DNA of 30,747 bases from NCBI GenBank assembly GCA_947380915.1, contig CANCSY010000013.1, positions 1-30,747 of the forward strand, read 5' to 3'. Shown here piece by piece: positions 1 through 7,661 of the stretch (positions are counted from its first letter, which is position 1; the number at the start of each line of letters is the position of its first letter). A program made the translations under genes and the position numbers. The stretch comes from Beijerinckiaceae bacterium (GTDB lineage Bacteria; Pseudomonadota; Alphaproteobacteria; Rhizobiales; Beijerinckiaceae). The notes beneath the pieces are model-generated. The model was given only the letters and a program-made list of their open reading frames with translations, made no database searches and was not told where the DNA came from.

Positions 1-340
1 CATGGTTCGGCACATGCTGGATCGCTGTCAGTTTCATCTTGTTGAGTGCGATATGGGCCGCGTTGAGATCAACAGCGGTGATCTTTGCTGGCTGCGCCAC
101 AAGGTAGCTCGCCACATTGCACCCGCCAGATGCGATGGTGACCACATGATCTGTTTTATTGATGCACAAAGCATCCATGTCGACAACAGGGTCCTCCCAG
201 ATCTGGGGATACACCAGGCCGCTGAACATGTAAGTGAAGAGCCGCTCAAGCGCGCCTTCGCGGCTGAGCGCCTCGTTGTGATGAACAGCGACCGCAAGTT
301 GCTCGCGGGAGGCGCGGTAGGGGCTGGCGATAGGGTCCAC
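1..340 (-). CDS. btaA: BtaA-like (DUF3419) S-adenosylmethionine:diacylglycerol 3-amino-3-carboxypropyltransferase, N-terminal part
   Basis: First 113 residues of a DUF3419-family protein; the rest lies beyond the window start. BtaA moves the aminocarboxypropyl group of SAM onto diacylglycerol, the first step to the betaine lipid DGTS, which replaces phospholipids when phosphate is short. Visible signatures are SREGALERLFTYMFSGLVYP (residues 26-45), QIWEDPVVDMDAL, and a SAM-binding region with TIASGGCNV (68-76) followed by AVDLNAAHIALN (89-100). The start is a GTG at 338-340, preceded by an in-frame TGA at 353-355 and by GGAG about 7 bases upstream, so no ATG start exists in this frame. It is transcribed away from the decarboxylase-like gene at 611. 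Family assignment is firm from motifs; BtaA rather than another DUF3419 branch is likely but not proven. Confidence 0.78.
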   Translation of the reverse strand, partial: MDPIASPYRASREQLAVAVHHNEALSREGALERLFTYMFSGLVYPQIWEDPVVDMDALCINKTDHVVTIASGGCNVASYLVAQPAKITAVDLNAAHIALNKMKLTAIQHVPNH

Positions 341-393
341 TGGGGCGCTCCGTCAAACGACCGTCGATGCTGGACCCTCGCTAGCCGAGTCTT

Positions 394-411
394 ATGACGG
401 ATAAGTGTCAT
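394..411. promoter_or_regulatory. Inverted repeat upstream of btaA, possible operator
   Basis: The sequence ATGACGG-ATAA-GTGTCAT places ATGAC and GTCAT arms symmetrically 54 bases upstream of the btaA-like start. Each 7-base arm resembles the CTGTCAT half-site of a PhoB box, with the same 4-base gap, but the arms are inverted rather than direct. A wider TGGACCC (371-377) / GGGTCCA (414-420) inverted repeat encloses it. Phosphate control of btaA is known in rhizobia; whether this site serves it is inference. Confidence 0.3.
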
Positions 412-610
412 TCGGGTCCAGTTGTGGATGACCTCAGGAATGAGCCTCCTTTGGTGGAGCGCGCCATGTGCGCTTGACAGTGACGTTCAGGCGGTGAAGG
501 CCTTTGCTCCAGGTGGCTGTTTATAGCCGAAACGTATCGCCTGCGCCCGTGATCCTATTGGAACGCCGGGAGGAGCCGGTTAAGGATGTGGCGTAAACAG
601 GGGAAACGCT

Positions 611-1588
611 TTGGCCAAGAAACTCCATCTCACCCTCGCCGTCGCTGATTATCCGCATACGGTGGCGCTGCTCGATGGTTCGATCGAGATCGAGGGGGTT
701 GACGCCGAATTCGTGCGCGTCCACCCGCAGATCGCCGCCTTCCGCCGCATGGTGCGGCAGGTGGAGTTCGATGTCTGCGAACTCGCGCCCACCACCTATA
801 TCATCGCGCGGGCCTATGGAGCGCCCTTCGTCGCGCTGCCCATCTTCGTGTTTCGCAAGTTCCACCATGGCGGCTTGCTGGTGCGTCCTGACTCCGGGAT
901 CAGGCATCCCAAGGATCTGGAGGGCAAAAAGGTCGGCGTGCGCGCCTATTCGGTGACCACGGGCGTGTGGACGCGCGGCATCCTGATCGACGAGTTCGGC
1001 CTTGATGCGAGCAAGGTGACCTGGGTCGTGGATGACGAGGAACACGTCACCCAGATGACCCTGCCCGAAAATGTGATCCACGCGCCGGAGGGCGTGTCCC
1101 TGGTCGACATGATCATGCGCGGGGAACTGGCGGCTGGCTTTGACGGCAATGCGGGCATCGGCCGCGCAGGCGCCCCCACGGGCGTCTGGGCGCAGGTGGA
1201 GTCGCAAGGCTATCCTGATCTGTTCCCTAACGCCGAAGAGCTTGAAGCCGACTGGTACAAGCGCACCGGCGTCTATCCCATGCACGGAACCATCGTGGTC
1301 AAGGAGTCCGTGCTGGCGGAACATCCCTGGGTCGCGCGTTCGCTCCATGACGCCTTCGAGAGGGCCAAGCAGGAATGGCTGGGTCGTCTGGCCTCCGGCG
1401 AGGCCGACACCGGCGTGGACAAGCGTTACCGCGCCCTGACCAAAATCGTCGGCGTGGATCCGCTGCCCTATGGCATGGAGGCCAATATGCCGACCATCCG
1501 CGCCCTGGAGGACACCGCCTTCAAGCAGCAACTCGCGCCAAGGCGCATGACCATCGATCAACTTTTCGTCGATCCCTTCAAGATCTGA
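611..1588 (+). CDS. 4,5-dihydroxyphthalate decarboxylase-like protein (Pht5 / NMT1-like fold)
   Basis: 325 residues, the usual length for proteins annotated as 4,5-dihydroxyphthalate decarboxylase. Pht5 removes one carboxylate from 4,5-dihydroxyphthalate to give protocatechuate, but many homologues sit in other catabolic clusters and their substrate is unknown. The fold is related to periplasmic-binding-like NMT1/THI5 proteins. Typical segments are the N-terminal LTLAVADYPHTVALLDGSI, FDVCELAPTTYIIARAYGAP, and DLEGKKVGVRAYSVTTGVW, the last like a binding-protein hinge. No signal peptide is present, so it should be cytoplasmic, which favours an enzyme over a transport receptor. The start is TTG at 611 with AGGGGA about 6 bases upstream. 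A Bug receptor gene follows 173 bases later on the same strand, so the two may form a capture-and-convert pair. Confidence 0.75.
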   Translation: MAKKLHLTLAVADYPHTVALLDGSIEIEGVDAEFVRVHPQIAAFRRMVRQVEFDVCELAPTTYIIARAYGAPFVALPIFVFRKFHHGGLLVRPDSGIRHPKDLEGKKVGVRAYSVTTGVWTRGILIDEFGLDASKVTWVVDDEEHVTQMTLPENVIHAPEGVSLVDMIMRGELAAGFDGNAGIGRAGAPTGVWAQVESQGYPDLFPNAEELEADWYKRTGVYPMHGTIVVKESVLAEHPWVARSLHDAFERAKQEWLGRLASGEADTGVDKRYRALTKIVGVDPLPYGMEANMPTIRALEDTAFKQQLAPRRMTIDQLFVDPFKI

Positions 1589-1636
1589 AACCATCCCTCG
1601 CAGCGGGATCCCCGGGGTCGCGCGGGCACTTGCAAC

Positions 1637-1653
1637 GCCTGTCGCCGACAGGC
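1637..1653. terminator. Small hairpin between decarboxylase-like gene and Bug receptor
   Basis: GCCTGTC-GCC-GACAGGC gives a perfect 7-bp stem with a 3-base loop, 48 bases after the TGA of the upstream gene. There is no T-run, so it may be a weak terminator or an mRNA-stabilising hairpin rather than a strong intrinsic terminator. Confidence 0.35.
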
Positions 1654-1761
1654 TAGACTTGCCTGGATACCTGAGATCAGGGTCGTCCTGTTAACTTGCC
1701 GCAGTGCAAGAGGACGCGCAAGAAAAAGCGTTGCCAAGCTGAAGAAGCCGGGGAGGGGTCC

Positions 1762-2796
1762 ATGTTGAGCAAGTCGGTCAAGTCATTGGGTATTGCTTGT
1801 TTTGCTGTTTCATTAGCCTTTTCGACGCAGGCGTCCTCTGAAGACTTTTACAAAGGCAAGCAGATCAAGCTCATTATCGGCAGCGGCGAGGCAAGCGGCG
1901 TCGATATTCTGGGCCGTATTGCAGCCCGTCATCTGGGCAAGCATATTCCGGGTCAACCGGTGATTGTCTCGCAAAACATGCCGGCCCCCGAATCCATCGC
2001 CGTCGCCAATCATGTCTACAATATCGCTGCGCCCGACGGGCTGACCATTGGCGCTGGCTCATCCGGGCTTTTCAGCCGGGCGATCTCTCAGCCCAACATA
2101 CGGTTCGACTTGAACAAAATAACATGGCTGTCGAACATCTACAGCGCGACCGTGATCATCTGGATGCGGACAGATTTTCCATGCCAGACCTTTGAGGCCC
2201 TGAAAACCTGCCCAGAGCCGTTGAAGTTTTCGGCCACCGCGCGCGGCTCCACCGGCTATGGACTTGTTCCCGAGCTTCTGAAAGACGCGATGAAGATGAA
2301 CATGGACATCATTTATGGCTATCGAAACGCCGATGCGGATCTCGCGGTCGCACGCGGCGAGGCTCATGCTTCCGGCGGCGATCTCATCGGCTTCATGGGG
2401 GGAGGCTCCGTTCAATTGTTGAACGAGAACAAAGTCAAGATTCTCGTTCAGGTCGCCGGTCGCAAGAGCCCGGAATTGGAAAAGCTCAACACCCCCTGGG
2501 CGATGGACATCGTGCCGGATGAGCAGAAGAAACTGTTCAGCATGCTCAACCCGATCCTCGATCTTGCGCGCCCCTATTTTACGGCGCCCGATACGCCGAA
2601 AGACCGCACGGAAATCTTGCGGACAGCGTTTGTCAAGCTCGTGGAGGACCAGGCTTTCCGCGACGAGGTCGCCAGGGTCGCGCGCATTGAGCCAACCTTG
2701 ACGGCTGGCGCAGAGATGGCGGACCAGATCAACGCCATGCTCAATCAGCCCGAACCTGTTCGCAAAAGGGTGATCGAATTGTTGCAGGGTAACTAG
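1762..2796 (+). CDS. Bug/TctC-family periplasmic solute-binding protein
   Basis: 344 residues. Bug proteins are periplasmic receptors, classically for carboxylates, that deliver ligand to a TctAB-type membrane permease; none is encoded in this window. A Sec signal (MLSKSVKSLGIACFAVSLAF) precedes the mature start SSEDFYKGK. Family marks are IKLIIGSGEASGVDILGRIA, HIPGQPVIVSQNMPAPES and AAPDGLTIG. The start at 1762 has GGGAGGGG just upstream; 22 in-frame codons before it are basic and unlike a signal peptide, so they were left out. Two cysteines close together (in DFPCQTFEALKTCPE) are absent from the five other Bug receptors here and could form a disulfide near the ligand cleft. Its codons look more AT-rich than those of the downstream molybdenum-enzyme gene. 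Confidence 0.9.
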   Translation: MLSKSVKSLGIACFAVSLAFSTQASSEDFYKGKQIKLIIGSGEASGVDILGRIAARHLGKHIPGQPVIVSQNMPAPESIAVANHVYNIAAPDGLTIGAGSSGLFSRAISQPNIRFDLNKITWLSNIYSATVIIWMRTDFPCQTFEALKTCPEPLKFSATARGSTGYGLVPELLKDAMKMNMDIIYGYRNADADLAVARGEAHASGGDLIGFMGGGSVQLLNENKVKILVQVAGRKSPELEKLNTPWAMDIVPDEQKKLFSMLNPILDLARPYFTAPDTPKDRTEILRTAFVKLVEDQAFRDEVARVARIEPTLTAGAEMADQINAMLNQPEPVRKRVIELLQGN

Positions 2797-2810
2797 CGCC
2801 TTGTCTTTGT

Positions 2811-2844
2811 TCCGTCCGCGGCCGTTGATTCCGGAGCGGATGGA
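2811..2844. terminator. Imperfect hairpin downstream of Bug receptor
   Basis: TCCGTCCGC (2811-2819) can pair with GCGGATGGA (2836-2844) with one G-T pair and a 16-base loop, beginning 15 bases after the stop codon. There is no T-run. It could end transcription of the receptor before the promoter at 2884. Confidence 0.25.
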
Positions 2845-2883
2845 TGATCGTTCGCTGTCCCCCGACGGTGGTCGCGCAAACCA

Positions 2884-2911
2884 TTGACAATGGGCAAGCA
2901 AGACTTAATTT
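2884..2911 (+). promoter_or_regulatory. Sigma70-like promoter for the E1 alpha/beta genes
   Basis: A perfect -35 TTGACA (2884-2889) is followed after 16 bases by TAATTT (2906-2911), a three-of-six match to the -10 consensus. It lies 66 bases upstream of the E1 alpha start, in the only sizeable gap of this gene block, and is the best promoter match seen in the window. Confidence 0.45.
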
Positions 2912-2925
2912 AACGAGCTAACGAG
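2911..2925 (+). repeat. Tandem TAACGAG direct repeat, possible operator
   Basis: TAACGAG occurs at 2911-2917 and again at 2919-2925, an exact 7-mer repeated with 8-base period. It overlaps the last base of the proposed -10 and covers the expected transcription start. A regulator bound here would block initiation. No regulator gene is present to name. Confidence 0.35.
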
Positions 2926-2977
2926 GCGCCCTGTTTCAGGACGGAGAGTGAGCGCTTCACAAGGGAGGTTTCGCATC

Positions 2978-3976
2978 ATGGGCGCTACGCGCGAAGACAG
3001 GCTGGCGCAGTTTGAGAAAATGCTGCGCATGCGCCGGTTCGAAGAGATGGTGATTCGTCTCGCCCAGAAACATGAATACATCGGCCGACAGCATCTGCAC
3101 ATTGGTAATGAAGCGACAGGCTCGGCCGTCGCGCTCGCCATGCAGGCCGGCGACAGGATTCACACCACCCATCGAAACCATGGCTATGTCATCGCATGTG
3201 GCGCGGATCCGGGGCGCGCCTTCGCTGAAATTCTTGGCCGCAGGGATGGTCTCAACGGTGGCAAGGGCGGTTCCTGGCATTTGTGCGATGCTTCGAGCGG
3301 CATGCAGTCCACGTCCGCAATGGTGGGAGGCTCAATCGCGCTCGCAACCGGCGCCGCCTATGGATTAAAGCTCGCTGGCGAGGGGCGAATTTCGGTCGCC
3401 CATTTCGGCGATGGCACCCTCGATGAGGGCGTATGCTACGAGTCGCTCAATCTGGCCTCGATTTTCGAACTACCGGTTCTCTTCGTCTGCGAGAACAATT
3501 CCAAAGCGGGACAGCGCCCGTCCTCCATGCTGGCGGCGGCGAAGTTGCGCGATGTTCCTCAGGCGTTGCAGATCCACAGCGTGATCATCGACGGCGCAGA
3601 CGCCAACGCCGCCCGCACAACTTTTGCGGAGGCTGCGAATCGCGTGCGCACCACAGGCAAGCCTGTCTTTGTGGAATGCACGCTTGAACGGTGGCCCGGA
3701 TCGCATCAGGTCAAGGCGGCGTTTCCGACGGGCGTGACGGACCTCGCGCTCGCTTTCGAGCCTGAGAAAATCAGCGGACAGCATGCGGATTGGATCAAGA
3801 GGTTCGATCCTGTTCTGCGTACTGCGCGCAGCCTTGTCGAGGGCGCAGATGCAACGCGCGACGAATTGGTGGCCATGGACGCGCGTGTCTGCGATCAGAT
3901 GGAGGTCGCCCGCGCGTTCGCCGAAGCATCGCCCTTCCCCGAGGCTTCCGCCGCCTTCACTGGCGTCTTCGCCTGA
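2978..3976 (+). CDS. Thiamine-diphosphate-dependent 2-oxoacid dehydrogenase E1 component, alpha subunit
   Basis: 332 residues, the length of PDH/acetoin dehydrogenase E1 alpha. With E1 beta it would decarboxylate a 2-oxoacid (or cleave acetoin) and pass the acyl or aldehyde unit to a lipoyl E2. The ThDP motif starts at GDGTLDEG (144-151) and ends at CENN (171-174), inside the expected spacing. Other family segments are GRQHLHIGNEATGSAVALAM, THRNHGYVIACG and KGGSWHLCD. The phosphorylation-loop end, SHQVKAAFP, is short as in bacterial enzymes. ATG 2978 is chosen because GGGAGG lies 9 bases upstream; a GTG at 2948 has poorer spacing. The beta subunit gene begins 17 bases after the stop. No E2 or E3 gene accompanies them. 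The substrate cannot be read from the sequence. Confidence 0.88.
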   Translation: MGATREDRLAQFEKMLRMRRFEEMVIRLAQKHEYIGRQHLHIGNEATGSAVALAMQAGDRIHTTHRNHGYVIACGADPGRAFAEILGRRDGLNGGKGGSWHLCDASSGMQSTSAMVGGSIALATGAAYGLKLAGEGRISVAHFGDGTLDEGVCYESLNLASIFELPVLFVCENNSKAGQRPSSMLAAAKLRDVPQALQIHSVIIDGADANAARTTFAEAANRVRTTGKPVFVECTLERWPGSHQVKAAFPTGVTDLALAFEPEKISGQHADWIKRFDPVLRTARSLVEGADATRDELVAMDARVCDQMEVARAFAEASPFPEASAAFTGVFA

Positions 3977-3993
3977 AATTCCGGAGCAAACAG

Positions 3994-4968
3994 ATGCCGC
4001 AGATGAATCTCGCGGAAGCCCTGATCGACGGACTGATCTGGAGCCTTCGCAAGGACCCGAAGGTGACGATCATCGGCCGGGGGATCGCTGGCCATGGACC
4101 CGAGCATGGCGCCGAGGATCGCCTGAAGGCTGAGTTCGCGGCGCGCATCGTTGATCCCCCGACCTCCGAGGCCGCAGTGGCGCAACTTGGCGTCGGCGCA
4201 GCCATGACGGGCATGCGCCCGTTTGTTCATTACGGCACAGCGGTTTTCGCCTATGAGGCATGGAATCAATTCGTCAACGAGGCCGCCAATGTTCACTACA
4301 TGTCGAACGGGCAACTCAAGGCGCCTGTGACGTTCCATCTCTTCCATGGCATTCGCGGCGGTGGCGGGCCTCAACATTCGGGCAGTCCCCAGGCCATGTA
4401 CGCCAATAACCCCGGCCTCGAGATCGTGCTGCCATCGGGGCCCCGCGATGCAAAAGGCCTCATGCGCGCCGCCATGGCGAGCGACAATCCGACGATTGTC
4501 ATCCAGCATGCGCTTCTTCTTGGCCTCACGGAGGAGGTTCCCGAAGAAGACTACATGATCCCGCTGGGCAAGGCTGATGTGAAGCGTCAGGGAAAGGATG
4601 TGAGCGTCATCGCCTGTTCGCGCAGCGTCGTAGATGCGCTTGAAGCGGCGAAATTGCTTGCAGGAGAAGGGATCGACGTTGAAGTGGTCGATATCCGCAC
4701 GATCGCGCCGCTGGATGTCGATACGATCGTCGCCTCGGTGCGCAAGACCGGGCGCATGGTCGCTGCTGACGAGAGCTACGAGATCTGCGGCGTTGCCTCT
4801 GAACTCATCGCCACGGTCTCGATCCATGCCTGGAGTTCGCTGAAGGCTGCGCCTGTTCGGGTCGCTCGTCCCATGGTCCCCACGCCCTTCAGTCCGCCAC
4901 TGGAGGAGGCGATCACGCCGGGCGTCGCCAAGATCGCGGAGGCCTGCCGCAGGGCATGCGCGAAATGA
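3994..4968 (+). CDS. Thiamine-diphosphate-dependent 2-oxoacid dehydrogenase E1 component, beta subunit
   Basis: 324 residues, normal for E1 beta. It pairs with the alpha subunit just upstream to form the ThDP active site. The conserved glutamate that activates ThDP is Glu59 in VDPPTSEAAVAQLG. Also visible are NEAANVHYMSNGQ, the GGGGPQHSGSPQAMYA loop, NNPGLEIVLPSGPRDAKGLM, and the C-terminal transketolase domain with VEVVDIRTIAPLD and ADESYEICG. The start at 3994 has GGAG 7 bases upstream; upstream in-frame codons overlap the alpha gene in another frame and are not coding. The 17-base gap to the alpha gene indicates one transcript. Several residues around the acyl pocket differ from housekeeping PDH (for example FHLFHGIRGG), consistent with a specialised catabolic substrate, which is inference. 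Confidence 0.88.
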   Translation: MPQMNLAEALIDGLIWSLRKDPKVTIIGRGIAGHGPEHGAEDRLKAEFAARIVDPPTSEAAVAQLGVGAAMTGMRPFVHYGTAVFAYEAWNQFVNEAANVHYMSNGQLKAPVTFHLFHGIRGGGGPQHSGSPQAMYANNPGLEIVLPSGPRDAKGLMRAAMASDNPTIVIQHALLLGLTEEVPEEDYMIPLGKADVKRQGKDVSVIACSRSVVDALEAAKLLAGEGIDVEVVDIRTIAPLDVDTIVASVRKTGRMVAADESYEICGVASELIATVSIHAWSSLKAAPVRVARPMVPTPFSPPLEEAITPGVAKIAEACRRACAK

Positions 4969-5170
4969 TCGCGCGCGGCATTGCGTGGATGCGCTAGTCG
5001 TCCTGCAATGGCTGTTCAGTGTCGCGTGTGAATCAGGTGGTTGATCAGGCTATCTGTTGACGCCGCAGGGCCCGCCGCATCCTGCGTATAGCTGGCCGCA
5101 ATGGTGGCGACCATTCATGCCGCCACCCATTTTTGATTCTCGACAAGCTTGCTCTGGGTCTTTCGCGGAG

Positions 5171-5185
5171 GGCCGGATTCCGGCC
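5171..5185. promoter_or_regulatory. 15-bp palindrome upstream of molybdenum-enzyme gene
   Basis: GGCCGGA-T-TCCGGCC is a perfect 7-base inverted repeat around one central T, ending 67 bases before the start at 5253. As DNA it would suit a dimeric regulator. The rest of the 284-base gap 4969-5252 shows no convincing promoter or gene. Confidence 0.3.
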
Positions 5186-5252
5186 ATGGATTGCTAAGGC
5201 GTCGCATTTTTTCCATATTGCGACGCAGATCCTGGTACGGAGCGAAAAGCAG

Positions 5253-7583
5253 ATGCCGCGTTATTCCATCAGTCAGCCGGTTCTTCAGGTTGAGGCGCCG
5301 CGCCTCCTGCAGGGCCAGGGTCGTTTCACCGACGATCTTTTCCTGGACCGGCAGACCTACGCCGTGTTCCTGCGCTCGCCCCACGCCCATGCGAAACTGC
5401 TGCGCGTCGATGCGACTGTGGCCCGCCAGATGCCCGGCGTTCTGGAGGTTCTGACCGGCGCTGACTATGCGGCCGAGGGGCTCGGCGACGTGCGCGGCGC
5501 CAATCCGGCCAAGCGGCGGGACGGTTCCCCCATGTTCCGGCCTCCTCGCCCGGCGCTCACCCATGACCGGGTGCGACATGTGGGGCAGTCCATCGCCGTG
5601 GTTGTGGCCGAGAGCATTGCTCAGGCCAAGGACGCCGCCGAGGCGATCGAGGTCGATTACGAGCTGCTGCCCATCCAGCTGGAGACCGCGACCGCCAATC
5701 TGCCCGGCGCGCCCCTGGTCTGGGACGCATGCGCCAACAACGAGCCCGTTTATGCCGTCAAGGGCGACAAGCAGGCGGCCGACACCGCCTTCGCGCAGGC
5801 CCATGTGGTGGTCGAGGACCGCTTCGTGGTGAGCCGCGTCGCCGCAAGCACCATGGAGCCGCGCGCCGTCTGCGCAACCTATGACCGGGGCCGCGAACAT
5901 TTCACCATCTACGCCTGCCACCAGCGCCCCTATGTCTGGCGCTCCATGCTGTCGCAATATGTCTTCAACGTGCCGGAGCAGCGCATTTCCCTGATAGCAG
6001 GCGACGTCGGCGGCAGTTACGGCATGAAAGGCGGCCTTTATCCCGAGGTGCCCGTCATCGCCTGGGCCTCCAAGAAGGTCGGCAGGCCGGTGAAATGGGC
6101 CTGCGAGCGCAGCGAGGCCCTGGTCGCCGACGATCAGGGGCGCGACATGGTGGTCGATGCGGGCCTCGCCGTCGACAAGAATGGCAAGTTCCTGGGCATG
6201 CGCTTCTCGTCGCGCAACAATATCGGCGCCTACCTCTCCATGCTGGGCTTCCTGACCACTGGGAACATCATCAAGGACACGGCGGGCCCCTATGTGGTCC
6301 CGGCGGTCTTCGCGGAGGCGGCGGCGGTCTTCACCAACACCCTGCCGGTGTCGAACTATCGCGCCCCCGGCGGCGCGCCGAGCGCCTATGTCATCGAGCG
6401 GCTTGTGGACATGGCTGCGCGTGAACTGGGCATGGATCAGGCGGAGATCCGTCGCCGCAACCTGATCCCGGCCTCCGCCATGCCCTACAAGTCGGTGGTC
6501 GGCGAGGTCTATGACTGCGGCGACTTCCCGGCGCTGCTGGAAAAGGCCCTGGTCAAGGCGGACTATGCTGGAGCCACCACGCGCAAGACGGAATCGCGCA
6601 AGCGCGGCCTGCTGCGCGGCGTTGGCGTATCGAGCAGCATCGACCCCTCCGCAGGCCCTTCGCCCGAAGCCGCCGAACTGCGCTTTGATCCGGGCGGCCA
6701 TCTCACCATTCTCGTGGGCTCCACCGCCGGCGGCCAGAGCCACGAGACCATCTACACCCAGATCGTCAGCGACAAGCTGGGGCTGGATTCCGAACTGATC
6801 CGCGTCATCGAGGGCGATACGGACAAGCTGTCGTGGGGCACCGGCACGGGCGCTGCGCGCACCGCCACCATCGGCGGCACCGTGGTCTTCAAGGCCGTCG
6901 AGAAGGTGATCGCCAAGGCCAAGCGCATCGCCGCACATGTGCTCGAGGCCAATGTGAATGACGTGACCTTCGACAATGGCCGCTTCAGCGTTTCGGGCAC
7001 CGACCATGGAATCGAGTTCCCCGAAGTGGTGAAGATCGCCTTCAATCCGGCGCGCCTGCCGCCGGATATCGAGATCGGTCTTTACGAGACCGCCACCTGG
7101 TCGCCGGATTCGGGCAACCTCCCCAATTCCAGCCACATCTGCGAGGTGGAGATCGATCCGGAAACCGGGGTGGTGACCATTGATCGCTATACGGCGGTGC
7201 ATGACGTCGGCGTCGAACTCAATCCCATGCTGGTCGATGGTCAGGTGCTCGGCGGCATCGCCCAGGCGGCCGGGCAGGCGCTGATGGAGCAGATCGTCTA
7301 TGATCCGGACAATGGCCAGATGCTGTCAGGCTCCTTCATGGATTACGCCATGCCCCATGCGGATGTGTTTTCGCGCATCGAGATCGACCGTAATCCCATC
7401 CCCACCAAGACCAACCCGCTCGGCGTCAAGGGTGCTGGCGAATGCGGCACGGTCGGCGCCCTGCCAGCGGTGATGAATGCGGTCAATGATGCGCTGGCGC
7501 CGCTTGGCGTGCGCAACATCATGATGCCCGCGACCCCCGCAAAGATCTGGGAGGCGATCCAGAAAGCGCGCTCCATAGGGTGA
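5253..7583 (+). CDS. Molybdenum hydroxylase large subunit (xanthine dehydrogenase / CoxL family), orphan
   Basis: 776 residues. Large subunits of this family bind molybdopterin cytosine dinucleotide and hydroxylate heteroaromatics, purines or aldehydes with water as oxygen source. The order is right: an aldehyde oxidase a/b hammerhead domain (about 15-120) beginning with PRLLQGQGRFTDDL, then the Mo-binding domain with GDVGGSYGMKGGLYPE (250-265), NYRAPGGAPSAYVIERLVD (368-386) and the C-terminal GVKGAGECGT whose Glu730 matches the catalytic base. The AYRCSFR loop of true CO dehydrogenase is absent, so it is not a CO oxidiser. No FAD (medium) or [2Fe-2S] (small) subunit gene is adjacent, which is odd. 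Start 5253 begins the family N-terminus and has GGAG upstream, though with wide spacing. It converges on the minus-strand gene at 7662. Confidence 0.87.
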   Translation: MPRYSISQPVLQVEAPRLLQGQGRFTDDLFLDRQTYAVFLRSPHAHAKLLRVDATVARQMPGVLEVLTGADYAAEGLGDVRGANPAKRRDGSPMFRPPRPALTHDRVRHVGQSIAVVVAESIAQAKDAAEAIEVDYELLPIQLETATANLPGAPLVWDACANNEPVYAVKGDKQAADTAFAQAHVVVEDRFVVSRVAASTMEPRAVCATYDRGREHFTIYACHQRPYVWRSMLSQYVFNVPEQRISLIAGDVGGSYGMKGGLYPEVPVIAWASKKVGRPVKWACERSEALVADDQGRDMVVDAGLAVDKNGKFLGMRFSSRNNIGAYLSMLGFLTTGNIIKDTAGPYVVPAVFAEAAAVFTNTLPVSNYRAPGGAPSAYVIERLVDMAARELGMDQAEIRRRNLIPASAMPYKSVVGEVYDCGDFPALLEKALVKADYAGATTRKTESRKRGLLRGVGVSSSIDPSAGPSPEAAELRFDPGGHLTILVGSTAGGQSHETIYTQIVSDKLGLDSELIRVIEGDTDKLSWGTGTGAARTATIGGTVVFKAVEKVIAKAKRIAAHVLEANVNDVTFDNGRFSVSGTDHGIEFPEVVKIAFNPARLPPDIEIGLYETATWSPDSGNLPNSSHICEVEIDPETGVVTIDRYTAVHDVGVELNPMLVDGQVLGGIAQAAGQALMEQIVYDPDNGQMLSGSFMDYAMPHADVFSRIEIDRNPIPTKTNPLGVKGAGECGTVGALPAVMNAVNDALAPLGVRNIMMPATPAKIWEAIQKARSIG

Positions 7584-7627
7584 ACGCCCGGTCGACCGTC
7601 ATGCAATGCGGGACAATGGACGTCTTT

Positions 7628-7652
7628 GCGGAAGGAGGTTCCGCCGCTTCCG
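7628..7652. terminator. Hairpin between convergent genes
   Basis: GCGGAA (7628-7633) pairs with TTCCGC (7639-7644); alternatively CGGAAG (7629-7634) pairs with CTTCCG (7647-7652). Both lie in the 78-base gap between convergent stop codons, so the structure may end transcription from both sides. An outer TGAACGCC/GGCGTTCA repeat (7581-7588, 7657-7664) contains both stop codons. There is no T-run. Confidence 0.4.
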
Positions 7653-7661
7653 GGTAGGCGT

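Noticed and set aside
2..411. Two ATG-started frames of about 130 codons, one per strand, at the left edge.
   Set aside because: The third minus-strand frame encodes a clear DUF3419 protein from a GTG at 340; the other two are shadows.
474..502. TTGACA at 474-479 as a promoter for the gene at 611.
   Set aside because: No acceptable -10 hexamer lies 15-19 bases downstream; the match alone is too weak.
521..1594. A 357-codon minus-strand frame opposite the decarboxylase-like gene.
   Set aside because: No family motif, while the plus-strand product matches a known family over its whole length.
5057..5092. TTGACG with TATAGC as a promoter for the molybdenum-enzyme gene.
   Set aside because: The spacing is 24 bases, too long for a sigma70 promoter.
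5115..7202. A 695-codon open frame on the minus strand opposite the molybdenum-enzyme gene.
   Set aside because: Antisense shadow; the plus-strand protein has full-length family motifs.
5253..7583. Carbon monoxide dehydrogenase large subunit.
   Set aside because: The CoxL active-site loop with AYRCSFR is missing and coxM/coxS are absent.
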